A stretch of DNA of 64,000 nucleotides from Trichormus_B sp936914905. GTDB taxonomy: Bacteria; Cyanobacteriota; Cyanobacteriia; Cyanobacteriales; Nostocaceae. Made by a program: the position numbers and the translations under genes. The stretch lies in the NCBI RefSeq assembly GCF_039871975.1, contig NZ_JBDPLL010000001.1. The stretch is one strand, 5' to 3'. Numbering within the stretch: position 1 is the stretch's first letter; every line of letters begins with the position of its first letter. Below, in pieces: positions 29,640-39,085 of this stretch. The notes under the pieces were generated by a model. That model did no database searches and was not told where the DNA came from. It saw only the letters and a program-made list of their open reading frames with translations.

Positions 29640-30185
29640 ACGGTGTAGCATAAAAACCTATTATGGGTAATAATTACCATATTCTGCATTACAATCTCAG
29701 CAGCAGTCAGCCCCAAAAAGAATACCTCTACCCAATAAAATCAGTCACACCCCTATTCAATTTTACAGGCAAGTTTAACAGCGTATTACCCGATTTTACT
29801 CTCCCTAGATAATTAAGGATACTTCTTCAGCCTAGAAAGAATTTTGAGTGGTTGGGGATTGGCTATTTCCTTGTTTCAGGTTTCCTTAGAAAATACTGAC
29901 GAGATTCACAATATTTATAGTTTGTCAACTATTAACACCACAAAAATCAAACCAGTTGAGAAAAGACTACTCCTAGAATTGCAAAACCTGGACTTAGTCT
30001 CAGAGAAGATGGAAGGTTTAACCTTGGGTGCTAAACTACCTAATAGACAGACTTCATTAATTTTCATCAGTGACAACAATTTTAACAAACTGCAAACCAC
30101 TCAAATTCATACCTTTGAACTCAAACTCGAATCACTACTAAAGAAGTTATTACATCTGCTGCCAGTCCGTTCATCAACCTCCTAG
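29640..30185 (+). pseudogene. phytase-like esterase gene, C-terminal fragment
   Basis: The 113-residue open piece at 29844-30185 (GWGLAISLFQVSLENTDEIHNIYSL, TKIKPVEKRLLLELQNL, MEGLTLGAKLPNRQTSLIFISDNNF) matches the C-terminus of phytase-like esterase proteins, ending in the SLIFISDNNFN motif. Upstream 29640-29840 holds more of it in other frames. The middle of the gene is missing. Confidence 0.65.
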
Positions 30186-30560
30186 TACGCTAGAGAAGAA
30201 ATAAACTAACCATTCCAAATCACTGAGAAGCTAACACCGTATACATTTTGAATTTTGTTCCCGTAGCATCTCTGAAGGAGATATTTTGTTAGCATAGCTA
30301 TTCTGAAAGAAGTATTTTGAATTCACGGTAGTACTTAGGGGAAACGCACCTTATTACCTAGCAACAACTAATAGGAATTTCAAAATTCTCATCTATAATA
30401 AGTGCAAAATAAGTGCAAAAATTGATAAAAGATAAACATAATAAATGGATAATTTTACAAAGGCGTAAATTAACTCATATCTAGTATAATAACTCTTGTC
30501 TAAGGATAAAATAGATAATTATTCAGCCATAAATAAGTAGCTATTTTAACTAAATTACTG
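30186..30560. other. intergenic, no gene seen
   Basis: AT-rich, with short direct repeats (ATAAGTGCAAA twice near 30400). No coding character on either strand. Confidence 0.45.
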
Positions 30561-30570
30561 ACAAGCTAGT

Positions 30571-31440
30571 TTACGCTAAACCTAAGACTCTTTCTAAATA
30601 CTTATTGTCTATTGCTGCCAAAAACTGTTTATTTTTTATTCCCCACCTCACGGGTTTCTCTTTACCCAAAAGATTGACTGGTATCTGTTGCATCACTGCA
30701 GAATTTTGTGGAGCATTATCTTTCCTAATAGGGTAATCATCTTCTTTTAAAGCTACATCTAATACCCAATGCAATAAATTTTCCATTCCCCAACGACTGC
30801 GGACAGAATTAGCAGATTGTTTGGCATTATCCTCAACATCACTAATAAGATAATGAGTCTCTACTAACGAGTCTCTACTGTTGTTTTACCATCCACTTGT
30901 TGGACAGATTCTACCATTCCGACACTTTTTATATTTGACCAAACTTAATCAGGGTCAAGCTGAAATTTAATTGCAGATAAGATTATATAATTGCGGACTT
31001 CATCAGGACCATACTCTGTCTCTTCAGTTTTATATGTACTATATTGAAACTCTTGAAAACCTGTACTTATCCCTAATTTAAATTGCTGTTCTACTGACTC
31101 ATACAGATTACCTTAGTCTTTTTTTTAAAATTACATAATCTGCGTTTTGTTCTGTCATTAATTTCACCATTTCTTTTTGGTAACCAATTGCATCAATCGT
31201 CACCATACAATTATTAAGCTCTAAAACTTTGATTAATTCTGGGGTGGTTGTAATCTGATTCGATTTAGAGTCTACTTTCACCTGTCCTAACACTAATTTA
31301 TTTGTAGTTGCCCATACACTCACTATTTGAATTGGACTTTGCTTAATACTTTGATCATGAGAGCCACATAAAGTTTTTCCATCAATTGCCATAACGTCAC
31401 CCTCTGTCTTGCTTTGTACTGTTTTCATCCAGTTTAAGAA
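30571..31440 (-). mobile_element. ISAs1-family transposase remnant
   Basis: Two open pieces on -. 31108-31428 carries MAIDGKTLCGSHDQS, IQIVSVWATTNKLVLGQVKVDSKSN and MVTIDAIGYQKEMVKLMTEQNADYV, the ISAs1 (H-repeat) DDE core. 30571-30786 carries the C-terminus (LLHWVLDVALKEDDYPIRKDNAPQN). Frames between them are broken. The N-terminal domain is missing; the element ends abruptly against the kinase pseudogene at about 31440. Confidence 0.8.
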
Positions 31441-31449
31441 ACATGACTG

Positions 31450-32730
31450 AAATCGCTGCGTATTTAATTGTGCAAGTAGTCGCGCAAATGTATTCTGTGA
31501 CAGTATCCCGCTTGTTAGCTCTAAATATAAGAGAATATTTATCTGGCAAAAGTTTAAAAGAAAAGTTTAAAAGATTTAATTCCTATTACTTTGCCTATAT
31601 TTCTAACTCTAGTACCATAGATTTGTTTGGGTTTACAGTGCGTTCATCAAGGTATTTCTATGGATGGATAAAATTACCATCTAGTTCATATATATATGAA
31701 ACCAGCTAATATAATCGTGATTCTTGATCCAATTTTAGGACAATTGGTAAAAATTTTAGACTTTGGTATTACCAAGTTTTTAAACTCGTCTACACTACTT
31801 AAGACTAAAAGATTTTACGTAACTTTACCCTATTGTTCTCTGGAAAAATTAGAGGGAGTAGACTTAGGCAGTCGCTCTGATATTTATAGTTTAGCTGTAA
31901 TGATGTTTGAGATGCTGACAGGGCAAAAACCTTGGCAAACAGAAACAGAATGTTTTGCTGGTTGGTATAAAGCACATCTATTTGAAAAGCCAAGAGTGAT
32001 AGCAAGGGTTAATCGTTATGTACAAAACCCCCAACAGTTAAATAACTAAATTATGAATTGTCGGGAGTAAAAGCCTAATCAACGTCCCTAAAATATGGAT
32101 GAAATCCTCAAGGTGTTGACCGATATATAACAATCTATCCAAAAAACCAAAATCACAAACCTAGAGACAAAATTCCTGCTTAATAATTCTGTAACTTATG
32201 GAAAGTTAGCAAAAATGACTAGTCAATATCGGAGATTTACCTGGCCTGAAAATAAACCCATTCAAGAAATCGTCTTTCCTCAGCTTATAGACGCTGCAAC
32301 AGGATCTATCGTTTTTCTATGGCTAATGTTACCCGAACATGAAATAAAAAACCGCTACCATACCAACGCCTAAAACCAATTTGTCTTTAAATCACCTCCC
32401 CTCACCCGATGTTGGTCTGGATAACAGTCCTTTCCAATAATCAGTAATTGGAAGGCAAATGGCTACCTTGCTAGCTGGATATGCAAAATACTGAAAACCT
32501 CCAGATAGTTTTACCTTGACAACCACTCACTCTTACCAATTGGTTTTCTTCACTCTACAACCCGCCCATAAATGTGTCAATATTCTCCCCAGTTCCATCC
32601 AGCACAGCAACAAAACTTGAAAACCTGGGTTCAATAAACTCAGTAATTACCATTCTCTTCTCAACCCCAAGTAAGCAAAAAGTTGTTAAAGGGGAAATAC
32701 AAGCAAATCCATCTCAGATACGCAACACTT
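31450..32730 (+). pseudogene. serine/threonine protein kinase gene, broken
   Basis: A former Hanks-type kinase without its ATP-binding N-lobe. Visible are EYLSGKSLKEKF, GLQCVHQGISMDG and KPANIIVI with DFGITKFL, then a long open piece to 32049 (LPYCSLEKLEGVDLGSRSDIYSLAVMMFEMLTGQKPW). The C-terminal region with WPENKPIQEIVFPQ and MLPEHEIKNRY typical of cyanobacterial kinases is in shifted frames. The catalytic-loop HRD is HIY. Truncated on the left where the ISAs1 remnant begins. Confidence 0.78.
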
Positions 32731-32849
32731 AATCACTAATATGCTGGCTATACTCTAAGTTAAGGGTATAGGGAAGGAAGATTAAATCAAAAACATAGCA
32801 ATATTTTTGCTCCCAATTACTTGACAAGTAATAAATAAGAGGCAATAAT

Positions 32850-33227
32850 NNNNNNNNNNNNNNNNNNNNNNNNNNNNNNNNNNNNNNNNNNNNNNNNNNN
32901 NNNNNNNNNNNNNNNNNNNNNNNNNNNNNNNNNNNNNNNNNNNNNNNNNGTGTTTGACCATGATTGGCCAACCCTTGCTACTGGAGTTGCTATTCCTCAC
33001 GGACTGTACGACATCAGGGACAATGTAGGCTACATCTAGATTAGCACCACCCACCATACTAGTGAATTGCCCTGTGACTCGATTCCCTACTGGTGGAACA
33101 CCTATGGTAAGGTACCTTTTTATGGAGCAAACTCGATTCTGCTCTTAATTGTTTTTAATGAATTCTCGCCCCAATGGAATTACACCCCTAAACCACAGTT
33201 ACAGGTTATTGAATCCACTATCCTAAC
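32850..33227 (+). mobile_element. ISAzo13-like element, copy C, internally deleted
   Basis: After the gap 32850-32949 comes FDHDWPTLATGVAIPHGLYDIRDNVGY, then WWNTYGKVPFYGANSILLL. Around 33142-33155 the sequence jumps directly to the end of the transposase gene (the PQWNYTPK part, DNA CCCCAATGGAATTACACC) and the terminal AATCCACTATCCTAA. About 100 codons, including the DGG-SNS catalytic region, are deleted. Confidence 0.75.
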
Positions 33228-33386
33228 TCTTAACTACACCTAAAAACAGTAAAATCCACATTTATAACATGCTGTATGAATGTCTATAGTAAGATTCAGA
33301 CAAGAATTCGGCTATCGAATTTTTGCTTTTCACTAGCTTCATGAAGACTTTAACCTCATTTCAAATGAAAATTCATTTTTCCACTT

Positions 33387-33919
33387 ATGCCAAGCTATCG
33401 ACCATCTTTTAATTTTCCCAATCAGACTCCCAAACAAACTAACTTTACACAAAATTCTCGCAATGTGATGGAAATGCTAGTGGCAGAGGAAGTTGAAAAA
33501 CAAATTTAATCCTTGCCCGTAAAGACAGCTAGTTTTATTAAATCATCAGAAGTAGTCCCTTATGCTTTAAATCTCTTACCCAGTTTATATGTAACCAGTA
33601 AAAAAGGGTGGCAGAAACAATGGCATTATGGAAAAACAGAGTTATGTCAAAAAATTACAATGGCCGTGCGTCAAGGAATAGTCGCGGTACAGAGAGCCCT
33701 TTGCGCGTTAATGATCCTCTTAGCTTCCAGGGAGACAATAAATCTATGGAGGCTTTGCACAAACTTAAATCTGTCCTGCAACGTGAAGACCTTTCATGGG
33801 AGAATGTAACTGATGTAGTTGAGCAAACATTGATCAATACATCAAGAGGCAGAATCACCTGGCGTAGAGTTAGTGCTTCAGACAACGACACATTTGACTG
33901 GGAAAAACATCAGCTTTAA
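33387..33919 (+). pseudogene. ComFB-like protein gene with nonsense codon and frameshift
   Basis: ATG 33387 starts MPSYRPSFNFPNQ and continues NVMEMLVAEEVEKQI before a TAA at 33507-33509. The same frame resumes SLPVKTASFIKSSEVVPYALNLLPSLYVTSKKGWQKQW and AVRQGIVAVQRA, the core of the late-competence ComFB family (cyclic-di-nucleotide-binding in recent work). A frameshift near 33700 leads to the C-terminus (NDPLSFQGDNKSMEALHKLK ... DWEKHQL) ending at 33919. Only two lesions, so recently lost, or readable by suppression. Confidence 0.72.
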
Positions 33920-33933
33920 CTTCCAGCAGCCAA

Positions 33934-34170
33934 CTAACGTTTATTAACACTAGCCTCCAGACTCTTAACCTGGGTTTCCAACTCCTCCACTACTTGTAAA
34001 TTTGATCCCTCCAGCAAAAAACCAGCCCAGAGAAAACTACCACTTAACAATGTCACTACACCCACCAAAATACCAGTCAACAGTTTTACCTGAGAGCACA
34101 GTTGTTTGATTTCATAAATCTGATATTGCGCCAGAGACACAGAATTGAGATTAGAACCTTGATTTTCCAC
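33934..34170 (-). CDS. small single-pass membrane protein
   Basis: 78 residues: a polar N-terminus, one membrane segment LLTGILVGVVTLLSGSFLWAGFLL at about residues 30-53, and a short coiled-coil-like tail (VVEELETQVKSLEASV). Family not recognised. It has coding-like composition and stands between dead genes, so it may be a real small gene or a leftover. No clear SD. Confidence 0.45.
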   Translation of the reverse strand: MENQGSNLNSVSLAQYQIYEIKQLCSQVKLLTGILVGVVTLLSGSFLWAGFLLEGSNLQVVEELETQVKSLEASVNKR

Positions 34171-34373
34171 TAATATTTCAACTTGGGAATTTCCTAATCT
34201 TTTAAACTCAATTTAACTTCTCAACCAATGAGTAATTAGTTTAGGATAATTATTCTTAAACCATTACCAGGCAATCATTCCAAATGCAGGCTTAGATATT
34301 TTAGTTATAAATTTCAGAGTTGTATTGAGAGTTCCAAAACGGAATTTCTGATTAATCGAATTTGTTGAACCAG

Positions 34374-34415
34374 CATCATAGAGACAATTATTGATCAATA
34401 ATTGTCTCTATGATG
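34374..34415. repeat. perfect 42-nt palindrome
   Basis: Two 21-bp arms with no spacer: the left arm runs CATCATAGAGACAATTATTG plus A, the right arm is its exact complement. It could form a cruciform or a very stable RNA hairpin. It contains the stop codon of the short minus-strand frame 34408-34602. A terminator role is possible, but a perfect palindrome with no loop is unusual for that. Confidence 0.9.
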
Positions 34416-34602
34416 TTGTAGTCTCCTCTCTATAAATCAAATTCACCAACAAGAGAAGAACATCTTGCATAAGTTTTTCTTCTCTTTCTTTGTCCGTCAG
34501 CAATTCTGTCAGGTCACTTAATAATTCTAATTGCTTAGACATATTTTCTGTAGAAACTCTGAGTTTTGAAGATGTACTTACCGTTAAGTATACCGACATC
34601 AC
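34408..34602 (-). pseudogene. short frame, probable gene remnant
   Basis: The credible start is the internal MSKQLELLSDLTELLTDKEREEKLMQDVLLLLVNLIYREETTTS, 45 residues, acidic and helical. It ends inside the 42-nt palindrome. It looks like the N-terminal part of a longer protein whose remainder has been lost. Family unknown. Confidence 0.35.
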
Positions 34603-34659
34603 AAAACAAATTCCTCAGCCTAGATAATGATTATTCAATGTCTTCGCAATGGATTAATA

Positions 34660-35427
34660 ACCGTTCTAGACCCTCAGCCAAGGAAATTAACTCTTGCCAA
34701 GAAGAACCACTCACTAGATTTGAGCGTGTGCTAAACGATTTCGCAAATGTTCAGCCGATTTGAGGAATTGTTCACCAAAACGTTTTGACTTTAACCCTAA
34801 TTGCTGAAACAGTTTAGGTTGATGTAATACCAATTCCCGCTTATCGCAAAATTGCAGATAGTCTAATAAATCTGTAGCTTCATTCCTTTGTTGACTTTCA
34901 CTCCATAACTTGTTCGCAGCTTCCAAGCGGTCAGGTTTCAGGACTTTTTGTCATAAATCTTGAGGATAATAAAGCCGCACCAGTCGTAACAGATTCATTT
35001 CTAACAGCGTCACCAGGCTAAACAGCAGCATTCGCACAGGTGCTTTTTGTAAATCACCACAAGTAATAATCCCACTAACTTGATTACAATCCAATACAAA
35101 CAATCTAGACCTGTGTTGCAGAATAGGTAACAACTTCATCAAGGGTGTAGAAATGGCAATGAGTTCTGGAGGATGAAATATCCTTTGATAGTCGCTGCAT
35201 TTTCCAGATTTACTATCTATTAAAGTAGTATGTTCTACATAGCCAGTGATACTTCCTTCTGTCTCCACTCCCACTACATCAAAATCCTCTAACTGCATCC
35301 AATGAATAACTTCTTTTATCTCTGCATCAGCCTGGACAGCCTTCAAAGGTTCAGCCACATATTATATCGTGATACTGTTTTCAAACAAGCTCTGTAAATC
35401 TTGAGAACGGGACTTTAGCTGTTTCAT
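34660..35427 (-). pseudogene. CBS-domain/HEPN-like protein gene, broken by nonsense codons
   Basis: On -, ATG at 35427 starts MKQLKSRSQDLQSLFENSITI, then a TAA. The same frame continues with a CBS-pair region (VAEPLKAVQADAEIKEVIHWMQLEDFDVVGVE, RLFVLDCNQVSGIITCGDLQKAP), a second stop after LYYPQDL (about 34950), and then RLEAANKLWSESQQRNEATDLLDYL and HLRNRLAHAQ. The last is an R-x4-H motif as in HEPN ribonuclease-like domains. The frame is otherwise conserved to about 34660. A CBS-regulated HEPN protein is inference from motifs. Confidence 0.65.
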
Positions 35428-35531
35428 CTATCGCTAAAAATAAGACCTGAGCTTAGTTTTTCATGAAAGTCCATATTTTGACTGTCTTAGATTAACCTTT
35501 TGGCAAGCGACTGAAACCCGTGTTAATAGTT

Positions 35532-36386
35532 TTACTCAAATACGACTGTCCTATTTTTGTAAACTAACACACGATTTTGTAAATGTAACCGTACTGCCCT
35601 AGCTAACACAACTCGCTCTAAATCTTTACCTTTCCTAATCAAATCATCAACCTCATCCCGGTGACTAACTCTCACCACATCCTGTTCAATAATTGGACCT
35701 GCATCTAAATCAGCCGTTGCATAATGTGCCGTTGCACCAATAATTTTTACACCTCTTTCAAAGGCCCTATGATAGGGATTAGCACCAATAAATGCAGGTA
35801 GAAACGAATGATGAATATTGATAATTTGCGGGAAGTCTTTAATAAAGTCGGCACTGACAATTTGCATATATTTAGCCAATACCACTAAATCAATTTTGTA
35901 GTCATGCAGTATTTCTAATTGCTTGATTTCCTGCTCTTGTTTATTATCTTTAGTAATAGGAATGTGAAGATATTGAATACCAAATTGTTTAGCTATTTCC
36001 TGTAAGTGAGGGTGATTACTAATAATTAAAGGAATTTCCGCATTAAATTCTTTAGCCCTTTGTCGCCAAATTAAATCGAATAAACAATGGTCTTGACGAC
36101 TTACCCAAATAGCTAAACGAGGAACAGTATCAGAAAAATGTAATTCCCATTTTGCACCCAAAGGTTCAGCGATCGCATTAAACGCCGTACCAATAAAATC
36201 TCTTGGTAAGTTAAAACCCTCTAAAAGCCATTCTATGCGAGTGAGAAATAACCCGGCTTCAAAATCTGTATGTTGGTCTGCATGAATAATATTACCACCA
36301 TTAGAATAAATAAAATTGGCAATTTTTGCTACTAATCCCCGTTGATCTGGACAAGAAATTAGTAAAGTTGCTGTAGGCTTAGTCAT
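35532..36386 (-). CDS. purU: formyltetrahydrofolate deformylase
   Basis: 284 residues, full length. An N-terminal ACT domain (TATLLISCPDQRGLVAKIANFIYSNGGNI) is followed by a formyltransferase-type hydrolase domain with LAKYMQIVS, the catalytic INIHHSFLPAFIGANPYHRA and HYATADLDAGPIIEQDV. It releases formate from 10-formyl-THF, feeding formate-dependent purine synthesis and balancing one-carbon pools. Intact, apparently monocistronic, with a 270-bp gap upstream. Confidence 0.96.
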   Translation of the reverse strand: MTKPTATLLISCPDQRGLVAKIANFIYSNGGNIIHADQHTDFEAGLFLTRIEWLLEGFNLPRDFIGTAFNAIAEPLGAKWELHFSDTVPRLAIWVSRQDHCLFDLIWRQRAKEFNAEIPLIISNHPHLQEIAKQFGIQYLHIPITKDNKQEQEIKQLEILHDYKIDLVVLAKYMQIVSADFIKDFPQIINIHHSFLPAFIGANPYHRAFERGVKIIGATAHYATADLDAGPIIEQDVVRVSHRDEVDDLIRKGKDLERVVLARAVRLHLQNRVLVYKNRTVVFE

Positions 36387-36539
36387 ATAACTTTAGATTT
36401 TGGATTTGTAAATATTATTAATAATAATAATTTACAACATATTTTATATCTTATGAAGATACAGATCAGATACAGAACGCGTACTTTTTATACATCCTCT
36501 GAGAGCATGTTTGAAAACTTTTTCCTGTGGTATCCACCA

Positions 36540-36585
36540 CTTGTAGATCCCTCAAAATCCCCCTTTTTAAGGGGGTAGGGGGATA
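36540..36585. repeat. C/G-rich palindromic dispersed repeat
   Basis: CCCCCTTTTTAAGGGGG at 36560-36576, flanked by further GGGGGAT and ATCCCTC. Resembles the dispersed hairpin repeats frequent between Nostocales genes. It sits between the convergent end of the Gld operon and the purU promoter side and may terminate transcription. Confidence 0.6.
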
Positions 36586-36657
36586 TCAAGATTTTTGATA
36601 CATAACCAACCACTTTTAAAACATCCTATGATAGCTGCTGTATTAATCTTTTTTTTA

Positions 36658-37290
36658 CTATTTGATTGGACTTGTAATTGGAGTCAGTTTAGGAAGATCG
36701 GGCAAAGGCTGAGATTCACTATTTTTATCCGCTTCTTTCCATTCCGATAAATCTCGATTTACAGCATTAGTAAAATCTTTAGATACTAACAATAATATAT
36801 TAAGATTATCATTCTTCTTTACTGCAGATTCAACTTTAGCATACAAAAAACTATTATTAAAATTAGGTTTACCAAAAATCAATTTATGAATTTGCTGATT
36901 TTTGAGTTTGATCTCAATAGTTGCTTGAGGCTTATCTAAACCGAATTCACTCAATTGATTATCTGGAATTGCTAGATTTTTCTTACTCTTACCCTTTACT
37001 AATAAATCCACCAAATAGGAAACAATAGCATTCTTAGCTGGTTCGGAAATCGGCGATTTAATTACCCATTTTGGTGGTTCAGGTTTCGTACTACGTTCTA
37101 AGTTTAATGTTATATCTTTAGTTTTGATAGTTAAAGATTGAACATCATCAGCGGTGAAAGTGAAAATTTTCTGCTGATTTTTTTTAACTTCCTCTCGTTG
37201 AGTAGAACCTTTAATTTCATGAAAGTAAACAAAAGTACCTAACCCCAAGGCTAACAGTATCAAAGTTAAAGTTGTACGTGGAAATTTCAT
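36658..37290 (-). CDS. DUF4340 domain protein, last gene of the Gld-type ABC operon
   Basis: 210 residues. N-terminal membrane anchor (TTLTLILLALGLGTFVYFHEI), then a periplasmic DUF4340 region: FTFTADDVQSLTIKTKDITLNLERS, NQLSEFGLDKPQATIEIKLKN, FNNSFLYAKVESAV. Usually partnered with GldG-like proteins; biochemical role unknown. It follows the GldG gene by 46 bp on the same strand. Confidence 0.85.
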   Translation of the reverse strand: MKFPRTTLTLILLALGLGTFVYFHEIKGSTQREEVKKNQQKIFTFTADDVQSLTIKTKDITLNLERSTKPEPPKWVIKSPISEPAKNAIVSYLVDLLVKGKSKKNLAIPDNQLSEFGLDKPQATIEIKLKNQQIHKLIFGKPNFNNSFLYAKVESAVKKNDNLNILLLVSKDFTNAVNRDLSEWKEADKNSESQPLPDLPKLTPITSPIK

Positions 37291-37336
37291 TTTCGGTCAT
37301 TGGTTATTAACAACTGACAACTGATAACTTACTCAT

Positions 37337-38962
37337 CTATCTTCTTCTCCACCAAATCATAGCGCCTGCACCAAAACTAAGAAAAGGTAAAAGCAACAAG
37401 GAAGATATACTTAATAAATTTGCTTTGGCGGTAGACATTGTAATGCGGCGATTTGTCGGTTCTTTGGGGCGAATTGAAAGGGGTTGCTGATCTTGTTGAC
37501 TCAGCCAAGTTACGGAATTAAGGAATACATCTCCATTTAATTGTTGTTCAAATAGTCCATTTTTGGCAAAGTCTGAGTTTCCTAATACTACTAACCGTGA
37601 TTCTTTGGTTCTAGGTTGAGAATTTGCATTAGTTCGTGAAGGTGTCCAAATTGGTGAAGATGTCGAAGTTGGTGAAGATGTTGGAATTGGTGTAACTTGA
37701 GTTGATAACTTTCTTGTTAAAGCCACACCTAAAGTTAATGGACCTTTCAAATCTTTACCTTCATTAAACTCTAACTTTTCGCTTTGCTGGTCACTTTCAG
37801 CCCAAGTGCTGGGATAAGGTTTTGTTCTGAGTAGAGGAGTAGATTCAACACCAGAAACTGAAGTAATTTCTAAAGGTCTGGCTAAAGGATATAAAGAAAT
37901 ACCGTTACCAAATTCTTTAGTTATTGGATGTTGTCCATATTCTGTTACCAAAGGTGCAGCAGGACCCAGTCCTAAACCTTGACCAGAAATATCAATAGCT
38001 AAACGGTTATCTAATTTTACACCCCAATCTTTTAACAAGTTGTCAATTTTTGGGTTGGTGTTGGGGTCAATCATTAGCAGTAAGTTACCGCCACGATTAA
38101 GATAGCCTTCTAAGGCTTGAACTTCACCTGAAAGTAACTCTTGTTTTGGACCTGCAATGATGACAACAGTTGCATCATCAGGAACTTGAGGATTTTCCGT
38201 TAAATTGAGTGGTAACGCTGTGAAATTTTTATCTGTTAATCCCTGAACTACTTGTGTAATCGAATTTTGAGTATTTGTTTGATTATTGGTAATTCTTAAT
38301 TCGCCGTGACCTTGGAGAAAGTAAACTTTGGCAGTATTGTTACTAATTATTTGTTGCAGACGATTGGTTAATCTAATTTCTGATAGGCGTTCGTTGTCAT
38401 TAACTGTCTGTACTAATTGGTGTTTATTTTCAAATTCTAGGTAAACTTCACCAAAATCTTTAACACCAAATTTTTCTGCTAGTCCTGGTCTAGCTTGGGG
38501 ATCAACATATTCATATTTAAAGTTGGGACTTTGGCGACGATAATTTTCTAATAATTCTTGGTCTTGATAATTTTGATCTCTTGTAAATAACCAAACTTTC
38601 ATAGGTTGTGGTAAGTTACGCAGTAATTCTTTAGATTGGGGAGCAAGCGTAAATAACTGAGTTTCTGTTAAGTCGGTTCTGAGATGGTAGCGAGTACCTA
38701 AAAAATTGATTAATCCTAAAATTGTTAATACCGCCAAAGTTGCAAGAATGGCGTTTGTACCAGCTTGGGTTGAACGCTGTTTCCACCATTTACTCCGCTG
38801 GCTTTGTAATACTACCCAAAAACCACTGATAAGAATCCCGGAAATCAGAAATATTAAAGGTATCAATCCCCATTCTGCTGATATTAAACCAACTGTTAAA
38901 CCAGCAGTAATGAGGAAATGCCCTAGCAAAAATATAAGTTTCCAAAGTTGTTTTTTAATCAT
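37337..38962 (-). CDS. GldG-family ABC transporter auxiliary protein
   Basis: 541 residues. Three hydrophobic segments lie in the first 90 residues (LIFLLGHFLITAGLTVGLIS, GLIPLIFLISGILISGFWVVL, AILATLAVLTILGLINFLG). The long periplasmic GldG domain has LRTDLTETQLFTLAPQSKELL, QGHGELRI and NLLLMIDPNTNPKIDNLLKDWGV. A C-terminal segment LLSISSLLLLPFLSFGAGAMIWWRRR completes it. A low-complexity Thr/Ser/Pro stretch lies at about residues 425-450. Works with the permease and ATPase upstream; substrate unknown. Confidence 0.88.
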   Translation of the reverse strand: MIKKQLWKLIFLLGHFLITAGLTVGLISAEWGLIPLIFLISGILISGFWVVLQSQRSKWWKQRSTQAGTNAILATLAVLTILGLINFLGTRYHLRTDLTETQLFTLAPQSKELLRNLPQPMKVWLFTRDQNYQDQELLENYRRQSPNFKYEYVDPQARPGLAEKFGVKDFGEVYLEFENKHQLVQTVNDNERLSEIRLTNRLQQIISNNTAKVYFLQGHGELRITNNQTNTQNSITQVVQGLTDKNFTALPLNLTENPQVPDDATVVIIAGPKQELLSGEVQALEGYLNRGGNLLLMIDPNTNPKIDNLLKDWGVKLDNRLAIDISGQGLGLGPAAPLVTEYGQHPITKEFGNGISLYPLARPLEITSVSGVESTPLLRTKPYPSTWAESDQQSEKLEFNEGKDLKGPLTLGVALTRKLSTQVTPIPTSSPTSTSSPIWTPSRTNANSQPRTKESRLVVLGNSDFAKNGLFEQQLNGDVFLNSVTWLSQQDQQPLSIRPKEPTNRRITMSTAKANLLSISSLLLLPFLSFGAGAMIWWRRR

Positions 38963-39064
38963 TGGGGACTGGGGACTGGGGACTGGGGACTGGGGACTGG
39001 GGAAATGAGGGAGAAATATTATCTTTGACTTCTGCCTCTTGCCTTTTGCCTCTTGCCTTTTTCC
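38963..39064. repeat. short tandem repeats (GGGGACT)n and TGCCTCTTGCCTTT-type
   Basis: Five consecutive GGGGACT heptamers at about 38966-39002, directly before the GldG start. Further on (about 39037-39060) is a second tandem set of TGCCTCT/TGCCTTT heptamers. These are STRR-type repeats known from heterocystous cyanobacteria. They separate the permease and GldG genes of one operon. Shorter copies of the first lie at 45225-45240. Confidence 0.88.
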
Positions 39065-39085
39065 ACTGATAACTGAATAAACTGA

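Noticed and set aside
30571..31428. Toxin-antitoxin or restriction function for the two open pieces
   Set aside because: Motifs AIDGKTL and VTIDA mark an ISAs1 transposase.
34714..34926. Separate 70-residue gene
   Set aside because: It is the C-terminal part of the CBS-HEPN frame, continuous in the same frame across the stop at about 34950.
34951..35358. Stand-alone CBS-domain gene starting at ATG-like 35358
   Set aside because: In-frame coding similarity continues upstream to ATG 35427 across a TAA, so it is part of a broken gene.
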